51,669 bases of DNA from the NCBI GenBank assembly GCA_040756995.1, contig JBFLYK010000044.1, positions 1 to 51,669 of the forward strand. Direction: 5' to 3'. Position numbers and translations under genes: made by a program. Shown here piece after piece: positions 33,748-42,171 of this stretch (the first letter of the stretch is position 1; every line of letters begins with the position of its first letter). The notes beneath the pieces are model-generated. The model was given only the letters and a program-made list of their open reading frames with translations, did no database searches and was not told where the DNA came from. The DNA is from BP-133 sp040756995 (lineage in GTDB: Bacteria; Actinomycetota; Acidimicrobiia; IMCC26256; BP-133).

Positions 33748-34255
33748 AGGGAAGAGTCTCCTGGCACGGTAGGAGAACGAGCCCCGGTTTTTGAGGCTCT
33801 CTTGACGACAGTGAGTTGATCGGTCCGATTCCTTAGGGCTTGAAGGCCTGAAGTGGAAATGACCGGACGGGACTAGAGACCCTGGTAAGGGGCCCCTAGT
33901 CCTTCCTGTGGGAGTCGTTTCCAGAAGGTGGACGGATCAGCGACGTCAAGATCGCGATAAGGGCCCAAAGCCGACAACCCGGGGCCCTAGGGGGTGGCGG
34001 GTAACTAGTCACCGGGGCCGGGGTCGATCCCCCTGGGTGGCCGGTGATTTGCACCGTTCGGGACCGCGGGGCGCCCGCAGCCGGGCCGCCCCGCGGCGGT
34101 CGTGGCGGCCGCACCTGGCGGCCGGACCTGGCGCCCGGCGGAAGGCTCGGGGCTTCCGCCCGAGGCATCATCTCAAGCCCTCCGACCGGTTCGGGCGTCT
34201 CGCCCGGGGCATCGTCCCGAGGTTTCGGGCCTGTTCGCGCTACCTTTCTCGCCCG
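33748..34255. other. Gene-free region between LuxR trio and the 34256 gene
   Basis: No convincing coding frame. On the minus strand a promoter-like element TCAAG (33839-33843), 14 bases, ACCGAT (33819-33824). Four CTAG tetramers occur within about 140 bases (33872-34008): GGACTAG (33870-33876) inverted to CTAGTCC (33896-33902), CCCTAGGG (33985-33992) and a near-palindrome centred in 34000-34013. A GC-rich stretch follows, then a -10-like TACCTT (34241-34246) for the plus-strand gene. Confidence 0.55.
33819..33843 (-). promoter_or_regulatory. Candidate promoter of the LuxR trio
   Basis: TCAAG, 14 bases, ACCGATCAA on the minus strand, about 70 bases before the first regulator start. The element belongs to the same set as those of the polysaccharide genes. 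Confidence 0.5.
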
Positions 34256-34735
34256 ATGGCTCAGGACCCGGACCTCACCGTCGAGCTCACCACCGCCCGG
34301 GGTGTCACGCGGACCCTCGACGACTGGACGACCACCTTCCACCTCGCCCTGACCGTGCTGCCGGGCCGGCCGGAGGCGGCGTCGTACGTGCGGATCGGCA
34401 AGCGGATCGCCGACGTCCTCGGCGGCTCCGACTGCCGCCCCGCCTTCCTGATCGTGGGCAACGAGCGGGCTGCCCGCCGGGTGCTGGGCAGCGCCCTCGA
34501 CGACTACCTCTGCTTCCTCGACCCTGAGGGCGCCTTCGTCAAGGCCGCCAGCCTGGCCAGGTTGCCGGCCTTCGTCCACATCCGGGTGGACGGGTCACTG
34601 GCCGGGGCCGCCGAGGGCTGGGACCCCAACGCCTGGGACGAGGCCGTCGAGCGCCTGGCCAAGGAGATGGCCTGGTCCCGCCCGCTGATCCCCGCCCCGG
34701 GCGACCCGCCACCCTTCGCCGGCTGGAACGCCTGA
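34256..34735 (+). CDS. Conserved hypothetical protein, possibly thioredoxin-fold
   Basis: 159 residues. A first part with GVTRTLDDWTTTFHLALTVL and YVRIGKRIADVL, then FLIVGNERAARRVLG, YLCFLDPEGAFVKAASLARL, PAFVHIRVDGSLAGAAEGWD and PPFAGWNA at the end. The last part has the rhythm of the thioredoxin superfamily, with a Pro-Ala preceding the strand as the cis-Pro, but there is no CxxC, so oxidoreductase activity is not supported. ATG at 34256 lies 9 bases after a TACCTT box. Confidence 0.65.
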   Translation: MAQDPDLTVELTTARGVTRTLDDWTTTFHLALTVLPGRPEAASYVRIGKRIADVLGGSDCRPAFLIVGNERAARRVLGSALDDYLCFLDPEGAFVKAASLARLPAFVHIRVDGSLAGAAEGWDPNAWDEAVERLAKEMAWSRPLIPAPGDPPPFAGWNA

Positions 34736-34842
34736 CGGCGCTCGGCGGCTCCGTCGTTCTCGTGTGCCTGGCGGTGAGCCCCGAATCCTGAGTCGACGCC
34801 CGATCTAACGTGGTCACACAACCGCCAACGGGGGGAGAACGG

Positions 34843-35400
34843 ATGGATCCGACCGCGCAGCTCGAGCGGGTGTTCGATGAGGTGCAGAAGATCGTTGACG
34901 GGGTGACTCCCGGTCAGCTGGAGGACGACACTCCCTGCACCGAGTGGGATGTGCGCGCCCTGCTCAACCACATGACCGGCGCTGTCATCATGTTCGGCAA
35001 CGCCCTCACCGGCGTCGACAGCCCACCTTCGGGCGGCGACGTCATCGGCGAGGACCCGGCGGAGACGTTCCGCCAGGCCGCCCGCACGACGCTCGACGCC
35101 TGGCGGCAGCCCGGGACGATGGAGCGCACCCTGCAGCTGCCGATGGGCGAAGTGCCGGCCGCGTTCGCCATCAACATCAACCTGATGGACGCCTACGTGC
35201 ACGGCCTGGACCTGGCCGTGGCCACCGGGCAGGAGGACAAGGTCGACCCCGAACTGGCTGAGATGGCCCTCGTGCTGTCGAAGGAGCTGGGTCTCGACAA
35301 CTTCCGCCGGCCGGGCGTCTTCGGACCGGAGGTGCCCTGCCCCGATTCCGCCGCCCCCCACCGCCGCGTGCTCGCCTTCCTCGGCCGCAATGTGGAGTAA
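34843..35400 (+). CDS. TIGR03086-type metal-binding protein (maleylpyruvate isomerase N-terminal/DinB-like)
   Basis: 185 residues forming a four-helix bundle of the DinB/mycothiol-dependent enzyme superfamily. The block TPCTEWDVRALLNHM, with a metal-binding His, and MDAYVHGLDLAVATG, with a second His, are typical of TIGR03086. Possible mycothiol-dependent isomerase or S-transferase, but the substrate is not known. ATG follows GGGGGAGAA. It is convergent with the SPFH gene. Confidence 0.85.
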   Translation: MDPTAQLERVFDEVQKIVDGVTPGQLEDDTPCTEWDVRALLNHMTGAVIMFGNALTGVDSPPSGGDVIGEDPAETFRQAARTTLDAWRQPGTMERTLQLPMGEVPAAFAININLMDAYVHGLDLAVATGQEDKVDPELAEMALVLSKELGLDNFRRPGVFGPEVPCPDSAAPHRRVLAFLGRNVE

Positions 35401-35438
35401 CCAGCCGAGCGTTCCTCGGGCCGGTCGGGCGAGCCCGG

Positions 35439-35462
35439 GTCAGGCGCCCAGGGGCGCCTGAC
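35439..35462. terminator. Hairpin between convergent genes
   Basis: GTCAGGCGCC (35439-35448) and GGCGCCTGAC (35453-35462) with a 4-base loop. It overlaps the last codons of the SPFH gene and follows the TIGR03086 gene by 39 bases. No T-run; could end transcription from the plus side. Confidence 0.45.
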
Positions 35463-36165
35463 CGAGCACGACGGTGTGGCCGGTGGTGGCGGCCAGCTGC
35501 TGGACCAGGCGGAGCTGGAGCAGCGCCGGGTTGTCCTTCAGCAGGGCGGCGGCGTTGGCCAGGTTGCGCAGCGCCGCCGTCTCGCCGCGGGCCCGTTCCA
35601 GGGCGGCGAGGCCCTGGGCCCGAGCGACCACCACTTCAGCCTGGGCCTTCTTGATCTCGCCGGGGAAGATCACGTCGCGCAGCTCGAGGCGCTCGAGCGC
35701 CAGACCGAACTCGTCGACGCCGCGCACCGCAGCGGTGAGGGCGTCGCCGAGATCCTGCCGGGCGGCGACCAGCTGCTCGACGGTCGTCGCGGCCATGACC
35801 TCCCGGGTCGCGATCTGGGCGTTGAGGTACAGCGAAGCGTGGACGTCCTGAGCCGAAGTCACGAACACCACCGGGTCGACCAGCCGGGCTCGGCCGACCA
35901 CGGTCACCTTCACGGTCAGGCCGTCGGCGGTCGGGATCTCCTGGGTCGGGACGTGAACGATCCACGGCCGCAGGTCCACCCGCCGCACGGCGAAGCCCCG
36001 CCGGAACCGGCGGTGCGGGCCGGGATCCAGCACGCCGTCGACCCGGCCGTCCTTGAACAGAACGCCGCGCTCCCACTCCTGAACCACGAACCGCCGACCG
36101 CGGGTGACCCGCGCCAATGCCGAGGGATCCTGCCAGTGGAACGCTGCAAAAGCCTTGTTGCGCAT
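35440..36165 (-). CDS. SPFH/Band 7 domain protein (slipin-like)
   Basis: 241 residues. Starts after a polar N-terminus; VVQEWERGVLFKDGRVDGVL, VDLRPWIVHVPTQEIPTADG and TVKVTVVGRARLVDP are the Band 7 strands, EFGLALERLELRDVIFPGEI and AQAEVVVARAQGLAALERAR the following helix, as in slipins and flotillin-like proteins. Unusually there is no N-terminal membrane segment, so membrane association is uncertain. ATG at 36165. Confidence 0.82.
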   Translation of the reverse strand: MRNKAFAAFHWQDPSALARVTRGRRFVVQEWERGVLFKDGRVDGVLDPGPHRRFRRGFAVRRVDLRPWIVHVPTQEIPTADGLTVKVTVVGRARLVDPVVFVTSAQDVHASLYLNAQIATREVMAATTVEQLVAARQDLGDALTAAVRGVDEFGLALERLELRDVIFPGEIKKAQAEVVVARAQGLAALERARGETAALRNLANAAALLKDNPALLQLRLVQQLAATTGHTVVLGQAPLGA

Positions 36166-36558
36166 GTCTTGTCTCACCGACCTTCCTCGGCGGCTGGTTC
36201 GTGAACGCATTGCGGCACAATGGGTTCCGGAGAATTCGGCTCGTCCTCCGGCCAGCGCCGAACCGGCGGCGGGGGCGTGAGCCCGCCCGCAGGGCCGCCG
36301 GCCCGGTGCACCGAAGTGCAGCCGGCCGGAGGTCGAACCATGATCGGGATTCGAACCCGGTTAGCACCGTGAAGCAGGAACGGACACACGGAACGGGCTC
36401 GGCACGCCGCACCCGCCGCTCGCATCCTGCACACCCGAGAGTACGGATTTCCGCCTCGCCCGTCATCCGAATTTCAAAGGCGGCGGGCAGAGCGGCCAGC
36501 CGGGAACAGCGAAAAATCGCAGGCACGGAACGCGGCGAGCACGGCAGGCTTCGCTCCC
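36166..36558. other. Gene-free region
   Basis: No convincing gene on either strand. The minus strand at 36345-36360 reads like a tRNA T-arm (CGGGTTCGAATCCCG) preceded by TTCACGGTG, but no matching acceptor stem or D-arm was found, so it is at best a tRNA fragment. Nothing else seen. Confidence 0.4.
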
Positions 36559-37626
36559 ATGACCGCAAGGCACTCCACCGTGGAAACCGATGGCGCCACC
36601 CCCGTCAGCCCGGCGGCGCACCGGCGGACTCACCGCCAGGAGATCCGCACCGCGGACCGGCAGGCGATGCGAATCGCCGCCCGGCAATGGGGAGTGCTCA
36701 CCCGGGCGCAGGCTTTGAAGGCGGGGCTCACCGGGGATCAGGTCATCTACCGGCTCAGAACCGGCCAGTGGCGCCAGGCCGCCCACGGTGTATATGTCGT
36801 TGCCGGCACTCCGAGCCGCTGGGAGCAGAAGGCCATGATCGCCTGCCTGGCCGGGCCCGACGGGACCGTGGCGTCGCACCTCACGGCCGCCGCCTTGTTC
36901 GGCCTGGGCAAGCCGCCGCCGGTGCCGCAGGTCACCGTCGGTTCTCAGGCGAGCGGGCGGTTCAGGGGCGCCGCGGTGTTCCGGGGGCGGATCGGGCCCG
37001 GAGAGGCATGCACCCGAAGCAGGATCCCCTGCACCAGCCCGGCCCGCACGGTGGTCGACTGCGCCGCTGCCGGCCTGCTCTAAGGTGAGGCGCTCTGGGA
37101 TCTCGTTGACAGCGCGCTCTGCCGCAAGCTCATTCAGCCGTCGCGACTCATCCGGGCGAGCGGGCGGGTCTGGGCGGCGTCCCGTGGTGTCCGGCGACGC
37201 CACCTCCACGAACTCGAGCGGGCCCTCGACGTGTGGCGCTCCGGGGCCCCAGCCGGCAGCCCGCCCGAGGCGAGGCTGCAGCGGAAGCTCATCGAATGGG
37301 GCTTCCCTCGGGCCGAGCGCCAGGTCGAAGTCTTCGACGAGGACGGCAAACTCGTTGCCCGGGCCGATATCGGCATCCGGGAGTGGAAGGTGCTCTTCGA
37401 ATACGACAGCGATGAGCACCATGGCCCCCGCTGCTGGATCGCCCACGACGAGCGCCGGGAACGGATCGAGGCCCTCGGCTGGGTCGTGATATCCGTCGAC
37501 CGATTCGATCTTCGCCCGTCCAGCACCCGCCTCAAGAGGCTGCTCGACGACCTGTCACTGGCGCGGAAAGTGGGAATAATCCCCACTTTTCGCGGGGGTG
37601 AACCGCCAAGAAGCTGCGCCGCCTGA
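36559..37626 (+). pseudogene. AbiEi-like/DUF559 endonuclease-like gene split by an in-frame stop
   Basis: One frame runs from ATG 36559 through a TAA at 37081-37083 to TGA 37626. Before the stop: RQWGVLTRAQALKAGLTGDQ, an AbiEi-type winged-helix domain. After it the same frame stays open (EALWDLVDSALCRKLIQPSR) and continues into EARLQRKLIEWGFP, ARADIGIREWKVLFEYDSDE and RIEALGWVVISV, a DUF559/Vsr-like nuclease fold. Intact actinobacterial relatives are single proteins of about 300-350 residues with both parts, so this copy is probably inactivated by a single nonsense change, unless the stop is a sequencing error. It converges with the fumarase gene. Confidence 0.75.
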
Positions 37627-37638
37627 CGGCGCGCCGCC

Positions 37639-39054
37639 TCAGCCGCCGCCGCTCACGCCCTCGATGATCCCGCCCCGGGTCATCGCTTCGACGTCGAGCG
37701 CCTTGTCGACCGCGGCTTCGTCGAGCAGGCCCCGCTCGAGCACCACCTCCCGGGCGGTCTTGCCTTCCTTCATCGCCTGCTTGGAAACCTCGGCCGTCTG
37801 GTCGTAGCCGATCAGCGGCACCAGCGCGGTCACGATCGGTAGCGACAGTTCGGCGTTGCGCCGGCAGCGCTCCTCGTCGGCGGTGATGCCGGTCACGCAG
37901 GTGCGGGTGAATGTGCGGGACACCGCCGCCAGCAACCGGATCGACTCCAGCAGGTTGCGGGCCATGACCGGCAGCATGACGTTGAGCTCGAGGTTCCCGG
38001 CCGAGCCCCCGAAGGCCACGGCGGCGTCGTTGCCGACCACCTGGGCGCACACCTGGCAGACGGCCTCGGCTGCCACCGGGTTCACCTTGCCGGGCATGAT
38101 CGACGAGCCGGGCTGGAGGTCCGGCAGACGGATCTCGGCCAGACCCGTCCGGGGCCCCGACGACAGCCACCGGATGTCGTTGGAGATCTTGTACAGCGAC
38201 ACGGCGATCGTGCGCAGGGCACCCGACGCCTCGACCAGCCCGTCCCGAGCCCCCTGGGCCTCGAAGTGGTTCCTCGCCTCCCGCAGGTCACCGAGCCCCG
38301 GGTTGCGCTCCTTCAGCAGCTCGATCACCGACGGGGCGAAGTCGGGCGGGGCGTTGATGCCCGTCCCCACCGCGGTGCCGCCCAACGGCAGCTCCGCCAA
38401 CCGCGGGTACACCGCCTCGAGCCGCTCGATCCCGTTGCGCACGGCCGCCGCCCAGCCGCCGAACTCCTGGCCCAATGTGACCGGGGTGGCGTCCATGAGG
38501 TGGGTGCGGCCCGCCTTCACCACCCGGGCGAACTCCGCCGCCTTCGCCTCCAGGGCCGACGCCAGCTCGTCGAGCGCCGGCACCAGCTCCTCCTTGCAGG
38601 CGGCGTAGGCGCCGAGGTGAATGGCGGACGGGAACACGTCGTTGGAGCTCTGCGACGCATTCACATGGTCGTTGGGGTGGACCCGCTTCGAGCCCCGAGA
38701 CTCGCCCAGCAGCTCCGACGCCCGGTTGGCGATGACCTCGTTAGTGTTCATGTTGGACGAGGTTCCCGAGCCCGTCTGATAGACGTCGACGGGGAACTGG
38801 TCGTCGAGGCCGCCGCCGGCCACCTCGCCGGCCGCCTCCTGGATGGCCTTCGACCGCTCCGGGTCGATGATCCCGAGCCGCTCGTTGACCGCCGCCGCCG
38901 CCTGCTTGATCGAGGCCAGCGCCCAGATCATGCGGCGCTCCAACCGGAGCCCGGAGATCGGGAAGTTGTCGACCGCCCGCTGCGTCTGCGCCCCCCAGTA
39001 CGCCTCCTCGGGGACGGACACCTCCCCCATCGAATCCTTCTCGATCCGCGCCAT
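37639..39054 (-). CDS. fumC: Fumarate hydratase class II
   Basis: 471 residues, full length. Signatures: TGSGTSSNMNTNEVIANRA, HPNDHVNASQSSNDVFPSAI, GRTHLMDATPVTLGQE, the family signature GSSIMPGKVNPV, and GYDQTAEVSKQAM. Homotetrameric cytosolic enzyme of the TCA cycle interconverting fumarate and malate. ATG at 39054 follows GGAGGAA. It stands alone, with no other TCA genes nearby. Confidence 0.96.
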   Translation of the reverse strand: MARIEKDSMGEVSVPEEAYWGAQTQRAVDNFPISGLRLERRMIWALASIKQAAAAVNERLGIIDPERSKAIQEAAGEVAGGGLDDQFPVDVYQTGSGTSSNMNTNEVIANRASELLGESRGSKRVHPNDHVNASQSSNDVFPSAIHLGAYAACKEELVPALDELASALEAKAAEFARVVKAGRTHLMDATPVTLGQEFGGWAAAVRNGIERLEAVYPRLAELPLGGTAVGTGINAPPDFAPSVIELLKERNPGLGDLREARNHFEAQGARDGLVEASGALRTIAVSLYKISNDIRWLSSGPRTGLAEIRLPDLQPGSSIMPGKVNPVAAEAVCQVCAQVVGNDAAVAFGGSAGNLELNVMLPVMARNLLESIRLLAAVSRTFTRTCVTGITADEERCRRNAELSLPIVTALVPLIGYDQTAEVSKQAMKEGKTAREVVLERGLLDEAAVDKALDVEAMTRGGIIEGVSGGG

Positions 39055-39162
39055 GACGAGCGTTCCTCCAGTGCGAACAGTGGTCCAGACCAGGGTCGGA
39101 AGTTCAGGCCGCAGGGTATCGGGCCCACGCCGCCCCGCACCGCTCCGGGCCGGCGTGCCACC

Positions 39163-39579
39163 ATGGTCGCCATGGGCCGCTTCATCTGGGGAGTGCGCGT
39201 CGGCGTCGCCATGGCGCTGCTCGGCGGGCCGGTCGCGGCCACGACGACGACCACGAGACCCCGTCCGCCGAAAGCGTTCACGCCGTCGGTGTCGCCCTCG
39301 ACCATCGCCAACCGGCCGGGCTGCGGGCAGCCGACGACGGCCACCGTGTCGACCGGCACGACGGGCGACACCAGGAAGGTCACCTTCCGGGTGCAAGTCG
39401 GCGGCCGCACCACCAGCCTCTACGCCAGCGGTTCCGGCAGCCGCTGGTCGGCCACCCTCAAGGGCTCCGCCTTCGGCGCCGATTCCGGCTCGGGCACTGT
39501 CCGGGCCATCGCCTCCGGCCCCGGCGGGTCGACGGAGTCCGGCCCGACGACCATCACGGTCACCGACTGCCGGCCCTGA
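39163..39579 (+). CDS. Small secreted protein, Ig-like fold
   Basis: 138 residues with a signal peptide (hydrophobic VRVGVAMALLGGPVAA) and a Thr/Pro stretch, then a beta-rich domain: TATVSTGTTGDTRKVTFRV, TTSLYASGSGSRWSATL, GTVRAIASGPGGSTES, TTITVTDCRP. Two cysteines (PGCGQP and TDCRP) could bridge. Resembles small Ig-like extracellular domains. Start at 39163 or 39172. No family was recognised. Confidence 0.6.
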   Translation: MVAMGRFIWGVRVGVAMALLGGPVAATTTTTRPRPPKAFTPSVSPSTIANRPGCGQPTTATVSTGTTGDTRKVTFRVQVGGRTTSLYASGSGSRWSATLKGSAFGADSGSGTVRAIASGPGGSTESGPTTITVTDCRP

Positions 39580-39646
39580 GCGCCGCCCGCCGAGCGGCAG
39601 GCACGCGCCCGCCGAGCGGCAGCGGCCCGTCGCTACCATCGGATTG

Positions 39647-40714
39647 ATGCTCGAGTCGATTCCCGCCCCGGACGAGATCCGCCTCACCCGCTTCTCCCAC
39701 GGGGCGGGCTGCGCCTGCAAGCTGTCGCCGGCGGAGCTGCGCACGGTGCTCGGCCTGGTCCGAGGACTCGACCCGCCGGCCGACCCCGATCTCCTCGTCG
39801 GCCTCGACACCGCCGACGACGCCGCCGTCTACCGGGTCCGCGACGACCTGGCCATCGTCTTTACCGCCGACTTCTTCACCCCCATCGTCGACGACCCCTA
39901 CGACTTCGGACGGGTGGCCGCCACCAACGCCCTCTCCGACATCTACGCCATGGGCGCCCGGCCGATCATGGCCCTCAACCTCGTGGCCTGGCCCCGGGAC
40001 GGGCTGCCCTTCGAGCTGCTGGCCCGCACTCTCGACGGCGGCGCCTCGGTCGTCCGCAGCGCCGGCGCCCTCGTCGTCGGCGGCCACTCCATCGACGACA
40101 ACGAGCCGAAGTACGGCTGTGCCGTGGTCGGCACCGTCGATCCCCGGGCCGTCCTCACCAACGGCGGCGCCCGCCCCGGCGACGCCCTCGTCCTCACCAA
40201 GCCGATCGGCCTCGGCATCATCTCCACCGCCCTCAAGCGGGATCAGGCGCCACCGGCGTTACTGGACGAGGCCGTCCGGCTTATGACCACCCTCAACGAG
40301 GGCGCCCGGGATGCCGCCCTCGAGGTCGGCGTCAACGCCGCCACCGACGTCACCGGCTTCGGGTTGCTCGGCCACCTCCGGGAGATGCTGATGGCCTCCG
40401 GGCTCTCCGCCCGGGTGGATCCCACCCGGGTGCCGGTCATCGACGGCGTCCGGGACCTGCTGGCCGCCGGCATGGTGGCCGGAGGCACGAAGCGCAACCA
40501 CGCCTTCGTCGATCCCGACGTGGAGTGGGGCGGGCTGCCCTCCGAAGAACAGTTGCTCCTGGCCGACGCCCAGACGTCGGGCGGCCTCCTCCTGGCCGTC
40601 GACCCGGCCCGGGCCGGGGCTCTGGTCGCCGCCCTCAACCGCCGGGGGACCCCGGCCGCGGCGGTCATCGGCCACACCATCGAAGGGGCTCCCGGGCACA
40701 TCGGCATCCGCTGA
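39647..40714 (+). CDS. selD: Selenide, water dikinase
   Basis: 355 residues of the PurM/ATP-grasp-like SelD family; makes selenophosphate from selenide and ATP. The N-terminal catalytic block is GAGCACKLSP with the Cys (not Sec) and Lys required; DDAAVYRV, TADFFTPIVDDPYDFGRVAA, TNALSDIYAMGARP, VGGHSIDDNEPKYG and NAATDVTGFGLLGHL are conserved. A -10-like TACCAT (39634-39639) ends 7 bases before ATG, suggesting a leaderless transcript. No selA, selB or tRNA-Sec is seen nearby, so the use of selenophosphate here is open. Confidence 0.93.
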   Translation: MLESIPAPDEIRLTRFSHGAGCACKLSPAELRTVLGLVRGLDPPADPDLLVGLDTADDAAVYRVRDDLAIVFTADFFTPIVDDPYDFGRVAATNALSDIYAMGARPIMALNLVAWPRDGLPFELLARTLDGGASVVRSAGALVVGGHSIDDNEPKYGCAVVGTVDPRAVLTNGGARPGDALVLTKPIGLGIISTALKRDQAPPALLDEAVRLMTTLNEGARDAALEVGVNAATDVTGFGLLGHLREMLMASGLSARVDPTRVPVIDGVRDLLAAGMVAGGTKRNHAFVDPDVEWGGLPSEEQLLLADAQTSGGLLLAVDPARAGALVAALNRRGTPAAAVIGHTIEGAPGHIGIR

Positions 40715-40872
40715 CTCCCGGCCACCTCCGCTGCGTCACAGCGGCGACAGGCGCCAGGGCGGCGGCCGGGTCAAGCGCCAGGCGATTACCGGCCCACGAC
40801 GAGCGGGTACACCACCCGCGAACGGGCGCCGCCGGCGTCACGGAGCCGGCGACGGGCTAGGAGGTAGGGACG
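40715..40872 (+). other. Intergenic stretch with three small hairpins
   Basis: CCGCTG/CAGCGG (40728-40744), GCGGGT/ACCCGC (40803-40819) and CGCCGGC/GCCGGCG (40830-40851). They may end selD transcription or shape the leader of the small gene at 40873. No T-run after any of them. Confidence 0.35.
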
Positions 40873-40959
40873 GTGGCCACGAGGCGGAGCGCAAAGAAGA
40901 GCGCCGGAAGCGGGAGTACCCGAAGCGGTCGGCCAAGGAGACCGGCAACGGGGACATGA
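40873..40959 (+). CDS. 28-residue basic small protein, coupled to LapA-domain gene
   Basis: GTG at 40873 lies 8 bases after a strong AGGAGG (40859-40864); the frame reads MATRRSAKKSAGSGSTRSGR and ends PRRPATGT. Its TGA (40957-40959) overlaps the ATG of the LapA-domain gene (ATGA). Good ribosome site plus coupling make translation likely; the role is unknown. Alternatively it is a leader peptide controlling the downstream gene. Confidence 0.5.
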   Translation: MATRRSAKKSAGSGSTRSGRPRRPATGT

Positions 40960-41474
40960 GCGACGACCGCTCCCGTACCGCCGAGGCCGGGGCCGCCGGG
41001 GTCACCGCCCGGGCCCGGATCGGCACCACCCGCCGGGGCGGTCGGGCCGGCACCCGGCCGAAAGCCAAGTCCGAGCCGATCGCCGAGGCGACGGTGACCG
41101 CTACCGACGACGTCCTGGCCGCCAGCAACGCCCAGAAGGCGCTGAGCCCCGACATGCCGAGGGTGGCCTGGCTCCGGACGCAGCTCCAGAACCTCGAGGC
41201 CGAGCGGGCGGAGCGCCTGGTGAAGGTGGCTCAGCTGACGCTGATCGCCATCATCTTCATCGCCTTCGTGGTCCAGAATGCCGAACCGGTCAGTGTCACC
41301 TTCCTGTTGTTCTCGCTGAACATCCGGCTCATCTGGGTGATCGTCGCCTGCGGCCTCCTCGGCGGCGTGGCCGGCTACCTGATCGGCCGGCCGGAGAAGA
41401 GCCTCCGTGCCCTGCTGCCCCAGAAGGAGAAGGAGAAGAAGGTCCGCAAGACCTCCCGCACCGCCAGGGCCTGA
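40956..41474 (+). CDS. LapA-domain (DUF1049) membrane protein
   Basis: 172 residues: a basic, disordered N-terminal 90 residues, a short coiled segment (RTQLQNLEAERAERL), then two membrane segments (LTLIAIIFIAFVVQNAEPV and LIWVIVACGLLGGVAGYLIG) forming the LapA/DUF1049 hairpin, and a basic Lys/Glu tail. In enterobacteria LapA/LapB works with LPS control; in actinobacteria the role is unknown. Coupled to the small basic ORF upstream. Confidence 0.8.
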   Translation: MSDDRSRTAEAGAAGVTARARIGTTRRGGRAGTRPKAKSEPIAEATVTATDDVLAASNAQKALSPDMPRVAWLRTQLQNLEAERAERLVKVAQLTLIAIIFIAFVVQNAEPVSVTFLLFSLNIRLIWVIVACGLLGGVAGYLIGRPEKSLRALLPQKEKEKKVRKTSRTARA

Positions 41475-41496
41475 GAAACCGGCCTGAGGAAGCGGC

Positions 41497-42171
41497 CTAA
41501 GAAGCGGCGAAGTCGGGGACGGGCTCGGTCGGCCGGTCACCGGAAAGAATCAGCGCCACCCAGGTCATGGCGTCGCGCACGCTCTCCATCGACACCTGGT
41601 GACCCATGGCGTACTCCCGGTAGACGACGGGCACGCCTTCGGCGCCGAGGCGGGTCACCGTCCGGCGGCCGTGGTCGACGGAGATCGTCGGGTCCGCCGT
41701 GCCGTGCTGGATGAAGACGGGCGGCGCGGTGGCGAAGTCGTATTCCAGCTCGGGCCGCTCCGGGAGGAAGCCGCTCATGCCCAGCAGCCCGGCCGGCCGC
41801 GGCCGCTCACTGCGCCGCAGGCCGAGGGACAGGGTCACGGCGCAGCCCTGGGAGAAGCCGGCCACGATGGACTGCGACCGGTCGAATCCGTACCGGGCGC
41901 AGGCCTCATCGAGCAGATCGTCGACGGCGTCGACCGACGAGACCAGCTCCGGCCCGGCCTTGGGGATGCCGTCGGTCCGGTACCACTCCCAGCCGGACAT
42001 GAAGGGCAGCGGCGCCCGGGGCAGCACGGTGAGGAACCGGCCCTCGGGGTCGAGGTGGGAGACCACCGGCTCAAGATCCTCCTCGTTGGCGCCCTTGCCG
42101 TGGATCAGCACCAGCAGCCGGTCGGGCTCCTGCCGGCCCCGCACGACTTTGCTCACCAGAGGTGTGGCCAC
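41497..42171 (-). CDS. Alpha/beta hydrolase, phospholipase/carboxylesterase type
   Basis: 224 residues. LLVLIHGKGANEEDLEPV (oxyanion region), GFSQGCAVTLSLGL (nucleophile Ser), FIQHGTADPTISVD (acid Asp) and YAMGHQVSME (catalytic His) make the full triad of the YpfH/carboxylesterase branch. Cytosolic. GTG start with TAGGGT 6 bases before on the minus strand (42178-42183): a leaderless transcript. Divergent from the YceH gene with only 35 bases between start codons. Confidence 0.87.
   Translation of the reverse strand: MATPLVSKVVRGRQEPDRLLVLIHGKGANEEDLEPVVSHLDPEGRFLTVLPRAPLPFMSGWEWYRTDGIPKAGPELVSSVDAVDDLLDEACARYGFDRSQSIVAGFSQGCAVTLSLGLRRSERPRPAGLLGMSGFLPERPELEYDFATAPPVFIQHGTADPTISVDHGRRTVTRLGAEGVPVVYREYAMGHQVSMESVRDAMTWVALILSGDRPTEPVPDFAAS

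Noticed and set aside
34156..34200. Further TCAAG-type promoter on the plus strand
   Set aside because: TCAAG is present but the -10 part is absent at the right spacing.
36326..36430. tRNA-like sequence on the minus strand (T-arm CGGGTTCGAATCCCG with TTCACGGTG before it)
   Set aside because: No acceptor stem or D-arm could be paired at tRNA distance, and the T-stem has a mismatch. At most a fragment or chance match; an attachment site is not supported because no integrase is seen.
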